A DNA stretch of 64,000 nt from CBDDBU01 sp965226045 (GTDB taxonomy: Bacteria; Pseudomonadota; Alphaproteobacteria; VGEJ01). The stretch is taken from positions 248,001 through 312,000 of the forward strand of contig CBDDBU010000028.1 of NCBI GenBank assembly GCA_965226045.1. The letters run 5' to 3'. Position numbers and translations under genes: made by a program. Shown piece after piece: positions 1 through 7,779 of the stretch. Positions within the stretch are counted from its first letter, which is position 1, and each line of letters opens with the position of its first letter. The notes under the pieces were generated by a model. The model ran no database searches and was not told where the DNA came from. It saw only the letters and a list, made by a program, of their open reading frames with translations.

Positions 1-114
1 GGCCTGGATCGACGATGCGACGGCGCCGCTGCCGTCGGTCCGATGACCAGTGATTCCATCAGACTGCATGCGCAAGACTCGCGGTGATAGCTCGCTGATA
101 GGTGAGAGCCCGCT

Positions 115-1365
115 ATGCCGAATTTAAGGGTCAATCAGGATCGGCTGTGGAAAAGCCTGATGGACATGGCGCGGATTGGCGCCACGGAAAAGGGTGGGGT
201 GTGCCGGCTTGCGCTCACCGAGCTCGATCGGGTCGAGCAGGGACCTGTTTGGTGCTTGGTGCTGTGACGCGGGCTTGCGGCGTCACCGTGGACCAGTTCG
301 GTAACATCTTCGCGCGGCGCCCGGGGCGCGACGACACGCTGGCGCCGGTCATGACGGCAGCCACCTCGATAGCCAACCCACGGGCGGCAGGAAGTCACGG
401 GGCCTACGGTGTGCTCGCGGGGCTTGAGGAAGCTGCGCACGCTGAACTGCCGACTATTTGACGGAGGCGCCGATCGAGGTCGTCGTCTGGACCAACGGCA
501 GGAAGGCTCACGCTTTTCACCGCCGATGATTGGCTCGGGTGTTTTCGCCGGCCTCTTTGATCGGTCGACGATCACGCGGCCAACAGCGGACGCCGATGGC
601 CGCATGCAGGATGAGAGGCGCTCGAGGCCATCGGTTACGCGGGCGAGGCGGCTGCCGGGCGAGCGGTCGGCGCCTATCTTCGAGGCGCATATCGAGCAAG
701 CCGTCCCATCCTCGAAGCAGAGGACAAGGTGATCGGCGCGGTCACCGGAGCCCAGGGCCAGCGCTGGTATTCCGTGGTGGTTCGTCGGTGAGGAGGCCCA
801 CTGGCGCCGACGCACGACGCCCATGCCGAGGCGCAAGGCGCTGCCCTCCTCGGGGCCGCGCGCCTGGTCACGGAGGTCCAGGATCGCGCTCGCCCATGCG
901 CCCCACGCCTGTCAGGCACGGTCGGCGTGCTCCGTTCGAGCCCGAACTCGCGGAACGTGATCCCGGGTTCGGTGGAGCTTACGGTCGATCTACGTCATCC
1001 CGACGACCGCGAACTCTCCGTCCTCAGACGGCAAGTTGCGTCGCGGCGTGCAGGCGATCGCCGATGAGATCGGCCTGGCGAGACTCGATATCGAGCAGGA
1101 CTACGACACCGCGGCGGTTCCGTTCGACGATGTGTGCATCGAGGCTCGTGCGCACCGCCGCCAATGACGCGGCTACACCCATCGCGACATCGATCAGCGG
1201 CGCTGGGCACGATGCGGTCAACATCTCGCAGCAAGTCGCCCCAACGGGCATGATTTTCATCCCCTGCGAGGCGGCGTCAGCCATAGCCGGCGAGAGAACG
1301 CGCGCTCCGATCACATCGCGGCGGGTGCAACGTGTTGATGGACGCCATGGTGGCGCATGGCCGAT
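115..1365 (+). pseudogene. Broken M20-family Zn-dependent carbamoylase/allantoate amidohydrolase
   Basis: This is a recognisable but badly broken hydantoinase/carbamoylase-family amidase (peptidase M20), a family that hydrolyses N-carbamoyl-amino acids or allantoate in the cytoplasm. Family blocks appear in order but in changing frames: an N-terminal block with IGATEKGGVCRLALTELDR from 115; VTVDQFGNIFARRPGRD near 280-330; the metal-ligand block SHLDSQPTGG near 355-400; EGSRFSPPMIGSGVFAG near 505-553; EAHIEQ near 690; and GAGHDAVNISQQVAPTGMIF near 1200-1260. The end is GCNVLMDAMVAHG near 1327-1365. At least six frame changes are needed, so no single reading frame can make the enzyme. The direction and nearness to RidA fit an amide or pyrimidine catabolic locus. 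Whether the damage is decay or assembly error cannot be decided here. Confidence 0.8.
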
Positions 1366-1479
1366 CGACGTTGACGCCGAAGAGTCCTGCGAACCGCATC
1401 CGGCGAACGGCTGGCGCCTGCATGATCGCGGTCGACGATGGCGGCCATCTTCCGCGCCGGTGGCGCAGACCGTTCGTGA

Positions 1480-2698
1480 ACCCGATACGACGTCTTTTGA
1501 ACGACGCGATTTGGCTGGGTTCATCGGACCGTATGGCCGATTTGCTGACCTCCCTGGCTCGCCCGAATATCTACGCAGCGTCGCTCAGGGTGGGCAACCC
1601 TCGTTTTTCGCCCGCCTTGGAAAATTAGCCTTCCGTTCGCCGCACGTTCGTCGTCGGTGGAAGGGCAGGGCGGCTGGGCCTTTCCTGCAACACCTGCCAC
1701 CCCAATGGCGGCGCCAATGCCGACTTCTTTGTCGAGGGACTCTCAGATCGTCCCGGCAGCGTCGACGCGAGCCATGCCTTCTGGAACCGCCGCGCCGACG
1801 ATGGCTTCTTCAATCCGGTCAACGTTCCTTCGCTGCGCGGCGTGCGGTTGACCGCGCCCTACGGCCGCGACGGCCGCTTCGCGAGCCTGGCTGAATTCAC
1901 ACGCCACGTCATCGGTCACCGAGTTGCGGCGGCGATGAACCGGAACCTCTGATTCTTGACGCCCTGGTCGCCTATCAGCTCGATCTAGCGCTTCTGCCCA
2001 ACCCTCTAGTGGATGCAGGTGGCCAGCTCGCGGCGGCGGCGCTGCCGCGGGCCCGCGCGGCCGCGGGGCTGTTCGCGCGCGACTGCGGTGGTTGCCACGG
2101 CCCCGACGGCGGCTTCGTCGACGGCCGCCGCCACGATGTGGGAACGGATGGGCACTTCGATACGCCGGTCCTGCTCGGCCTGGCCGAATCGGCGCCCTAC
2201 TTCCATGACGGACGCGCCGCCGATCTCGCCGCCGTCGTGGATCATTTCGATGAGGTGTGGTCGCTTGGATACGATCTTGACGAACGCCGGGCGATGATTG
2301 CCTACCTTGAGGCCGTCGGCGCCGTGGACAGACGTCGCGAACCCATCACACTTTCCGCGACCGTGGCCGCATTGCAGGACTTCGCCGCGCTCGTGAGGGA
2401 ACCGCTGGAGAGTGAGGACGCCGCGCTCGTAGACCTCGTCGTCGATATGGTTCGTCTCGAGATCGGTCGCCTCCACCAACGCTTTCCGGCGCCCGAGCAC
2501 GGTGCGGCGCGGCAAACGATCGCCGGCTGGGCGCACGCGCTGCGCCGCGTCGCGCGCCTGGCGGAGCAGGGAGCATTTCCAGCGGCCAGAACCGCCCTCG
2601 TGGGTTGGCATGCCGACGTGGCGGACTCGTGGCCGTCGTTGGAGACAGTGGCGCGCACGTCTTTGTTCAACCCGCGGGCGATCCCGCCTGCGGGCTGA
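1480..2698 (+). pseudogene. Broken di-heme cytochrome c peroxidase/MauG-like protein
   Basis: Two c-type heme sites are visible: CNTCH at 1686-1700 and CGGCH at 2084-2098. Between them lies a block typical of di-heme cytochrome c peroxidases, with SLRGVRLTAPYGRDGRF near 1825-1880, and after the second heme APYFHDGRAADL near 2193-2230. These proteins are periplasmic and oxidise or transfer electrons with two covalent hemes. The two halves are in different frames, with at least one shift near 1915-1930 and probably another near 1650. The last 765 bases, from about 1930, form one open frame ending at 2698. No signal peptide or convincing start is visible, so the 5' limit is approximate. The damage resembles that of the preceding gene, so both may have decayed together. 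Confidence 0.75.
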
Positions 2699-2751
2699 TC
2701 AGGCGATCGCGACCGTGTAGCCTGGATCCGAACTCGCAGCAGGAGAAAACA

Positions 2752-3132
2752 ATGCCCAGCCAACCCGTGATCCCCAAAGGCGCCGCGCCGCCGCTCGCGC
2801 CGTATTCGCCTGGAACGCGCGCCGGCGACACCGTGTACGTTGCCGGCACTGTCGCCCTCGACGGTGAGGGCAACGTTGTCGGCGTCGGGGATATCCGGGC
2901 CCAGACGCGTCATGTCCTCGAGTCGGTCAAGGCGGTGATCGAGGCGGCGGGCGGAAGCCTCGCCGATGTCGCGTTCAATCAGATATTTCTCAAGGACTAC
3001 GCCGACTACGCCGGCATGAACGAGGTGTACCGCGAGTACTTCTCCGCCGACCCACCAGCTCGCTATTGCATCAAGGCGGACCTCGTCAAGCCGGAGTTTC
3101 TGGTCGAGATCGCCTCGACCGCCCACCTCTAG
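2752..3132 (+). CDS. RidA/YjgF-family deaminase
   Basis: This 126-residue protein has the length and pattern of the RidA/YER057c/UK114 family. These small trimeric cytoplasmic proteins hydrolyse reactive enamine/imine intermediates from PLP enzymes; the RutC branch acts in pyrimidine breakdown. It starts MPSQPVIPKGAAPP and contains YSPGTRAGDTVYVAGTVALD, the YVAG/SG signature, and a C-terminal KADLVKPEFLVEI block with the usual substrate-site region. A GGAG Shine-Dalgarno lies 7 bases before the ATG. It is the first intact gene after two broken ones. The stop codon TAG lies inside the CTAG target of the adjacent insertion element, so the protein survived the insertion unchanged. Its neighbour, a broken carbamoylase, suggests a nitrogen-scavenging role. 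Confidence 0.9.
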   Translation: MPSQPVIPKGAAPPLAPYSPGTRAGDTVYVAGTVALDGEGNVVGVGDIRAQTRHVLESVKAVIEAAGGSLADVAFNQIFLKDYADYAGMNEVYREYFSADPPARYCIKADLVKPEFLVEIASTAHL

Positions 3133-3212
3133 CAGCCTGTCGGACTTGAGCCGGGAGTCGAAATAGGATTCGATGGTATCAGTTGATTTGCCCGCGCGTG
3201 ATGGAGGCCGTC

Positions 3213-4571
3213 ATGAGCAATTTCCGACCGGTCGACCGGGAGACGGGGTTTCTGCTGCCGCCGTCGGTGGAGGAATGGCTTCCCGAGCGGCATCTGGCGC
3301 GCTTCGTGGTCGAGGTGATCGAGCAGTTGGACCTCTCGGCGTTCGTGAAGGCCTATCGCGGCTCGGGCTCGGCGTCCTATCACCCGAGCATGCTGCTGGG
3401 GCTTCTGGTCTACGGCTACGCCACGGGGGTGTTTTCGAGCCGCAAGTTGGAGCGCGCGACCTATGATTCTGTCGCTTTCCGCTTCATCGCGGCCAACGAT
3501 CATCCCGACCACGATACCATCGCCGCGTTCCGGCGGCGTTTTCTCGACCGGATCGAAGGGCTGTTCGTCGAGGTGCTGCTGCTGGCCCGGGAAGCCGGGG
3601 TGCTGAAGCTCGGCACGGTGGCGCTGGACGGCACCAAGGTGCACGCCAACGCGAGCCGGCACAGCGCGCTGTCGTGGAAACACGCCTGCGAGCTCGAAGC
3701 CCGGTTGAAGGCCGAGGTGGCGGAGTTGATGGCGTTGGCGGAGGCGGCCGATGGGGCGGATGTGCCCGACGGGATGTCGGTGCCCGAGGAACTGGCCCGG
3801 CGCGAGGATCGTCTGGCCCGCATCGCCGAGGCTAAGGCGGTGATCGAGGCGCGGGCGCGCGAACGCCTTGAGCGGGAACGGGCCGAGTACGAGGCGAAGC
3901 TCGAGGCGCGCGCGGAGAAGGCCGAGAAGACGGGCCGCAAGCCGGGCGGCCGTCCACCCGAGCCGCCGGTGGCCGGGCCCGGGCCGAAGGACCAGGTCAA
4001 TCTGACCGACGCGGACTCGCGCATCATGCCGGTGGCCGGCGGCGGCTTCGAACAGGCCTACAACGCCCAAGCCCTGGTGGCGGCCGACAGCCTGCTGGTG
4101 GTCACCAACGACGTGGTCCAGGCCCCCAACGACAAGCGGCAAATCGAGCCGGCGCTGGAAGCGCTCGCCCGCCTTCCCGAGGCGCTGGGCGCGCCCGAGA
4201 CCCTGCTGGCGGACAGCGGCTACTTCAGCGAGGCCAACGTGAACGCCTGCGCCGAGGCCGAGATCGCGCCGTTGATCACGCCCGGCCGGGAACGCCATCA
4301 TCTCTCCTGGAAGGACCGCTTCGCCGGCGCGCCGCCGCCCCCGGAGAACCCGACGCCGCTGGAAGCGATGACACATCGACTGGCGACGCCCGAGGGCCGG
4401 CAACTCTACGCCCTGCGCAAGCAAACGCCGGAACCGGTGTTCGGCATCATCAAATCGGCCATGGGCTTCCGCCAGTTCTCGCTACGCGGCCTGGACAAGG
4501 TCACGGGCGAATGGAACCTGGTGACCCTGGCCTGGAACATAAAGAGAATGTTCACCTTGCAATACGCTTGA
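3213..4571 (+). CDS. IS1182-family transposase, copy 1
   Basis: This 452-residue DDE transposase starts MSNFRPVDRETGFLLPPSV. The ATG at 3213 is preferred over an upstream GTG/ATG because GGAGG sits at 3203-3207. The N-terminal ~100 residues match the DUF772-type transposase helical domain (YHPSMLLGLLVYGYATGVFSSR). The middle has VALDGTKVHANAS, taken as the first Asp; LLADSGYFSEAN is the second and PEPVFGIIKSAMGFRQF carries the Glu. A charged Arg/Glu/Ala helix at about residues 200-260 looks like a coiled coil. The protein is identical in the three copies of the window, which implies recent spread and probable activity. The last codons lie in the first unit of a 67-bp triple repeat. Confidence 0.93.
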   Translation: MSNFRPVDRETGFLLPPSVEEWLPERHLARFVVEVIEQLDLSAFVKAYRGSGSASYHPSMLLGLLVYGYATGVFSSRKLERATYDSVAFRFIAANDHPDHDTIAAFRRRFLDRIEGLFVEVLLLAREAGVLKLGTVALDGTKVHANASRHSALSWKHACELEARLKAEVAELMALAEAADGADVPDGMSVPEELARREDRLARIAEAKAVIEARARERLERERAEYEAKLEARAEKAEKTGRKPGGRPPEPPVAGPGPKDQVNLTDADSRIMPVAGGGFEQAYNAQALVAADSLLVVTNDVVQAPNDKRQIEPALEALARLPEALGAPETLLADSGYFSEANVNACAEAEIAPLITPGRERHHLSWKDRFAGAPPPPENPTPLEAMTHRLATPEGRQLYALRKQTPEPVFGIIKSAMGFRQFSLRGLDKVTGEWNLVTLAWNIKRMFTLQYA

Positions 4572-4741
4572 GCAGGCGGCCGGACTCCGTACCTCGCGAA
4601 AAGGAATAAGAGTATGCTCGCCTTGCGGCACGCGCGAGCAAGCGAACGTACTTCGTGCCCTCACGAGAGGGCATAAGAGTATACTCACCCTGCGGTACGC
4701 GCGGCCAAGCGACCGCACTCCGTGTCCTCACGAAAGGCGCT
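4542..4741 (+). repeat. Three imperfect 66/67-bp tandem units at the 3' end of the IS1182 transposase
   Basis: Units run 4542-4607, 4608-4674 and 4675-4741. Each begins AAGAG(A/T)AT and continues with a similar ...TCACCTTGC...TACGC... pattern. Unit 1 encodes the last residues and stop of the transposase; units 2 and 3 are noncoding copies of that end region. The same structure is in copy 2 (10029-10228, inverted) and copy 3 (43060-43259). Confidence 0.85.
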
Positions 4742-4941
4742 CGATCCCATGACCTCTCCACATCGCGATCCGTCCACACCCATTCTCGCGGACCTCAGTC
4801 CGACAGGCTGCTAGACCGGCGCCCCCTGGATCGAACGCCGCCTAACCTCACCAACCCAGGCGGATGCTTGCGCCGATGGCACCAGGGGCACAACGGTGAT
4901 GATGTATATCCGCTATCCGCTGTCGCTGCGCCCGGTTGACG

Positions 4942-5838
4942 CTATCGTCCCATATCGACGGGGCGGCCCATTAAGCCCTGAGGCCGATAGAACAGGATCG
5001 CGATGACAATGACGATGGTGATCGCCTCGCGATACTCGAGCAGCGAGCGCGGCAGGTAGGCGCGCAGGAACACCTCGACCAGACCTAACAGGAAGCCGCC
5101 CACGACCGCGCCCGGCAGGCTGCCGAGCCCGCCGAGAATCACGGCGATGAACGCCTTTAACACCGGGACCAGGCCCATCGCCGGCCGCACCCCGCCAGCT
5201 TGCGCCACCCATAACATGCCCGCGACCCCGGCCAGCACGCCGGAGAGGGCGAAAGCCGTCGCGATGACGGCGTTGGCGCGAATGCCCATCAGCCGGGTGG
5301 TCTGAAAATCGACCGAGGCGGCGCGCATCGCCAACCCGAGCATGGTCCAGCGCAGGAAAACGGTGAGGCCGACCAGCAGCAGCACCGTCGCGACGATCGA
5401 CAATGCCTGAATCGAGCCGATGACCAGCTCGCCGATGGAGAGCGCCTCCTTGAAGAATGCGGGTGTGACGATCGCCTTGCCACGCGGGCTGATCGCGTTT
5501 TGAAACAGAATCTGCAGCAGCGCCGAAATGGCGAAGCTCGTCAGCAGCATCGATGCCGGGCTCGCGTCGCGCACCGGGCGAAACCCGATCCGTTCCATTA
5601 GGACCGCCGCAAGCGCGGTCACGAGAATACCAAGGGCGACGGCCGGCCAGAACGGCAGGGCGAACACGACGAGTCCGGCCAAGATCGAGTAGCCGCAGAT
5701 CGTCAAGAGCTCGCCGTGCGCGAAGTTGATCAGCCCCAGGATACCGAACACCAAGGCGAGCCCGAGAGCCAGCAACGCGTAGACGCCACCGAGGGCGAGC
5801 GCGTTGATCAGGTTTTGGAGAAGCTCGCCCACGTTCAA
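4942..5838 (-). CDS. livH: Branched-chain amino acid-type ABC permease, LivH family
   Basis: This 298-residue inner-membrane permease has about eight hydrophobic segments. The LivH signature near the N-terminus is LVFGILGLINFAHGE, followed by conserved glycine-rich helices, and VVGGFLLGLVEVFLRAYLP lies near the C-terminus. It would form half of the membrane channel of a Liv/HAAT-type importer with the permease domain of the LivM-LivG fusion. It is the last gene of the operon livMG, SBP, livF, livH, and its ATG overlaps the livF stop (5835-5838). Substrate cannot be told from sequence; Liv-type systems take branched-chain amino acids, urea, amides or organic acids. The whole operon sits between two inverted IS1182 copies. 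Confidence 0.9.
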   Translation of the reverse strand: MNVGELLQNLINALALGGVYALLALGLALVFGILGLINFAHGELLTICGYSILAGLVVFALPFWPAVALGILVTALAAVLMERIGFRPVRDASPASMLLTSFAISALLQILFQNAISPRGKAIVTPAFFKEALSIGELVIGSIQALSIVATVLLLVGLTVFLRWTMLGLAMRAASVDFQTTRLMGIRANAVIATAFALSGVLAGVAGMLWVAQAGGVRPAMGLVPVLKAFIAVILGGLGSLPGAVVGGFLLGLVEVFLRAYLPRSLLEYREAITIVIVIAILFYRPQGLMGRPVDMGR

Positions 5839-6548
5839 ACGTCGGCCAGGCCCATATAGGCGCGTTCGACCCCGCTCGAGGCCGCGAGCTCGTCCGCGGT
5901 TCCGGCCATGGCGACCTCGCCGTTGCGCAAGACATAGCCGCGATCGGCGATCTCCAGCGCCAGGTCGACACTCTGCTCGACGAGAAGGATCGTCAGGCCG
6001 CCGTCCCGCAAGCGCGGGATCAGCTCGAAGATCGCATCCACCACCTGTGGCGCCAGCCCAAGCGAGGGCTCGTCCAACAACAACAGCCGTGGCCGCGACA
6101 TCAACGACCGTGCGATGGCCAGCATCTGCTGCTCGCCGCCTGAGAGGGTCCCGGCCAGCTGCGAACGCCGCTCCGCCAAAACCGGGAACAGCGCGAACAT
6201 CTCGTCGCGGGTCTTCTCCACGCCGTCGCGATCGCGCCGGGTCGCGCGGCCGAGCGCTAGGTTTTCATCGATTGTGAGGTTGGGAAACACATGCCGCCCT
6301 TCGGGCGTGAGGGTCATGCCGAGGCGGACGATCCGCTCCGGCGCGAGTCCGGCGATGGGGCGCGCCTCGAACGAGACATCGCCACTCGCCATCGGCACCA
6401 GCCCCATCAGCGCACTCAAGGTAGAACTCTTGCCCGCACCGTTGGCTCCGAGCAGCGCGACGATCTCGCCTTCGGAGACTGCGAGGCTCAAGCCGTGCAC
6501 CGCCTGTACGGCGCCATACGACACCGCGAGATCGGAAACGGTGAGCAT
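5835..6548 (-). CDS. livF: ABC transporter ATP-binding protein, LivF family
   Basis: This 237-residue cytoplasmic ATPase has Walker A GANGAGKSS at about residues 34-42, the signature LSGGEQQM, and Walker B RLLLLDEPSLGLAP. The N-terminus MLTVSDLAVSYGAVQAVHGL is typical of LivF. It pairs with the LivG domain of the upstream fusion protein to power uptake. It overlaps livH by four bases and follows the solute-binding protein gene by 31 bases, so it is clearly co-transcribed. Confidence 0.92.
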   Translation of the reverse strand: MLTVSDLAVSYGAVQAVHGLSLAVSEGEIVALLGANGAGKSSTLSALMGLVPMASGDVSFEARPIAGLAPERIVRLGMTLTPEGRHVFPNLTIDENLALGRATRRDRDGVEKTRDEMFALFPVLAERRSQLAGTLSGGEQQMLAIARSLMSRPRLLLLDEPSLGLAPQVVDAIFELIPRLRDGGLTILLVEQSVDLALEIADRGYVLRNGEVAMAGTADELAASSGVERAYMGLADV

Positions 6549-6579
6549 CTCGGTGCGGGCAAAAGCGGTTACAGGCGAC

Positions 6580-7779
6580 CTACTCGTTGTCGACCGTATA
6601 GTTCACGGCCGACGGCGCCACCAAGTCGCCAGCCGGATCAACTTTGGCGAAGCCGACGCGCTGACTGCTCTTGACGCCGACGATGTAGACCGACCGGATG
6701 GGGTTGCGTTCGGTGCCCTTGAAGGTGATTGGACCCGTCACGCCGGGCCAATTCTCCAAGTTGGCGAACGCCGATTTGATCTTGGCCCGATCCAGCACAC
6801 CCGCGTTCTCCACCGCCGCCGCGATGGCCTTCACGAGCTCGTAGGCAAGGACGTAGTTCGCCGCGCTCACCTTGTCCCCGGTGCGCTTTTCGTAGCGGTC
6901 GAAAAAGTCGGCGACGTCGGCCGACAGCGACGGATCGGCGCCGGTGGTCAACACGAAGCCTTCCGAGACATCGCCGAGCGCGAAGGTGGACGCACTGTCG
7001 GCGCCGTCACTCCCCACCACCGCGGTCTTGATTCCGGCCTGGCGCAGTTGAGTCAGAAAGGCGCCGATGTCGGGATCGAAGGCCGAGGTGTGGATCACGT
7101 CGGGCTCCTGGTCGAGGTTCTTGATCTTTGTGACCTCGGCGCTGAAGTCTTGCTGCTCGAGGCTGTAGACGCCCCAGCCCACGACCTCGCCGCCGAGCTT
7201 CTCGAACGACCAGGCGAAGTAACCCGGCAGAAGTTCGGTATACGGAATATCATGCGACACCAGCAGATATGCCGTGCGGTAACCCTGGTCCCACGCGTAC
7301 TGGGCCATCGCCGCGCCTTGTAGATTGTCGGCCGTGAACCACGTGAACAGGCTGTCGCCGACCATCGCCGGCAGCGTCGGACTGGACGCCGATGACGACA
7401 CGGTGAGGATGCCCAACGGATGGGTGACCTGGGCCACCGCTACCGAGGGATCGACATCGGTGGGCGAGATCACCACATGCGCCCCCCAATCCGCCATCTC
7501 CTGGGCGCACACGGCGCTCGCCGGCACCTCCGAGCGAATGTCTTGCACTCGATAGTCGATCTTCCACTTGCCGGCTATGCCGCCGGCCGCGTTGATCTCG
7601 TCGACCGCCATTTGGGCGCCGTTGGCATTGGGCTCACCGACAATGCCCAAATTGCCGGAGATGCCCTCGCAGAAGCCGAGCTTCAAGTCCTCGGTCTGGG
7701 CCTCGATGGCAAGGCCCATTGTTAGGGTAAATGCGGCAACCGTACCCACCGATCTCGCGAACGTTGTCAGTCGTCTCAT
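6580..7779 (-). CDS. Liv-type ABC transporter solute-binding protein
   Basis: This 399-residue protein has an N-terminal secretion signal (MRRLTTFARSVGTVAAFTL..., cleavage near residues 25-28) and is a type I periplasmic binding protein (Peripla_BP_6/ANF fold). Recognisable blocks are ANGAQMAVDEINAAGGIAG near residue 55, DVDPSVAVAQV, and DVIHTSAFDPDIGAFL. It would capture the substrate in the periplasm for the adjacent permeases. Its ATG overlaps the stop of the fused livMG gene (7776-7779) and is preceded by AGGAGGAAGAG, a strong ribosome site. The gene lies in the middle of the transporter operon, not at an end. The substrate is unknown. Confidence 0.9.
   Translation of the reverse strand: MRRLTTFARSVGTVAAFTLTMGLAIEAQTEDLKLGFCEGISGNLGIVGEPNANGAQMAVDEINAAGGIAGKWKIDYRVQDIRSEVPASAVCAQEMADWGAHVVISPTDVDPSVAVAQVTHPLGILTVSSSASSPTLPAMVGDSLFTWFTADNLQGAAMAQYAWDQGYRTAYLLVSHDIPYTELLPGYFAWSFEKLGGEVVGWGVYSLEQQDFSAEVTKIKNLDQEPDVIHTSAFDPDIGAFLTQLRQAGIKTAVVGSDGADSASTFALGDVSEGFVLTTGADPSLSADVADFFDRYEKRTGDKVSAANYVLAYELVKAIAAAVENAGVLDRAKIKSAFANLENWPGVTGPITFKGTERNPIRSVYIVGVKSSQRVGFAKVDPAGDLVAPSAVNYTVDNE

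Larger units (their letters stand above)
3133..4810 (+). mobile_element. IS1182-type insertion sequence, copy 1 (1678 bp)
   Basis: The element is bounded by perfect 14-bp inverted repeats, CAGCCTGTCGGACT at 3133-3146 and its complement at 4797-4810. Both sides carry CTAG (3129-3132 and 4811-4814), read as a 4-bp target duplication. It carries one transposase gene and a triple 67-bp repeat after it. Copies 2 (9960-11637, inverted) and 3 (40614-43328, interrupted) have the same ends and the same encoded transposase. The family assignment comes from the transposase; palindromic CTAG targeting fits the IS1182 group. Confidence 0.93.

Noticed and set aside
2..46. Possible C-terminal codons of a gene entering from the left (AWIDDATAPLPSVR then TGA)
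   Set aside because: Fourteen codons are too few to identify or support a gene.
530..1894. A 454-codon open frame on the plus strand
   Set aside because: It is a chance GC-rich frame crossing two broken genes. Only short segments of it match the M20 and cytochrome families, and it is Arg-rich like other shadows here.
4542..4741. Repeat array resembling a CRISPR
   Set aside because: The units are contiguous, 67 bp, diverged and lack spacers; they belong to the IS1182 end, and no cas gene is present.
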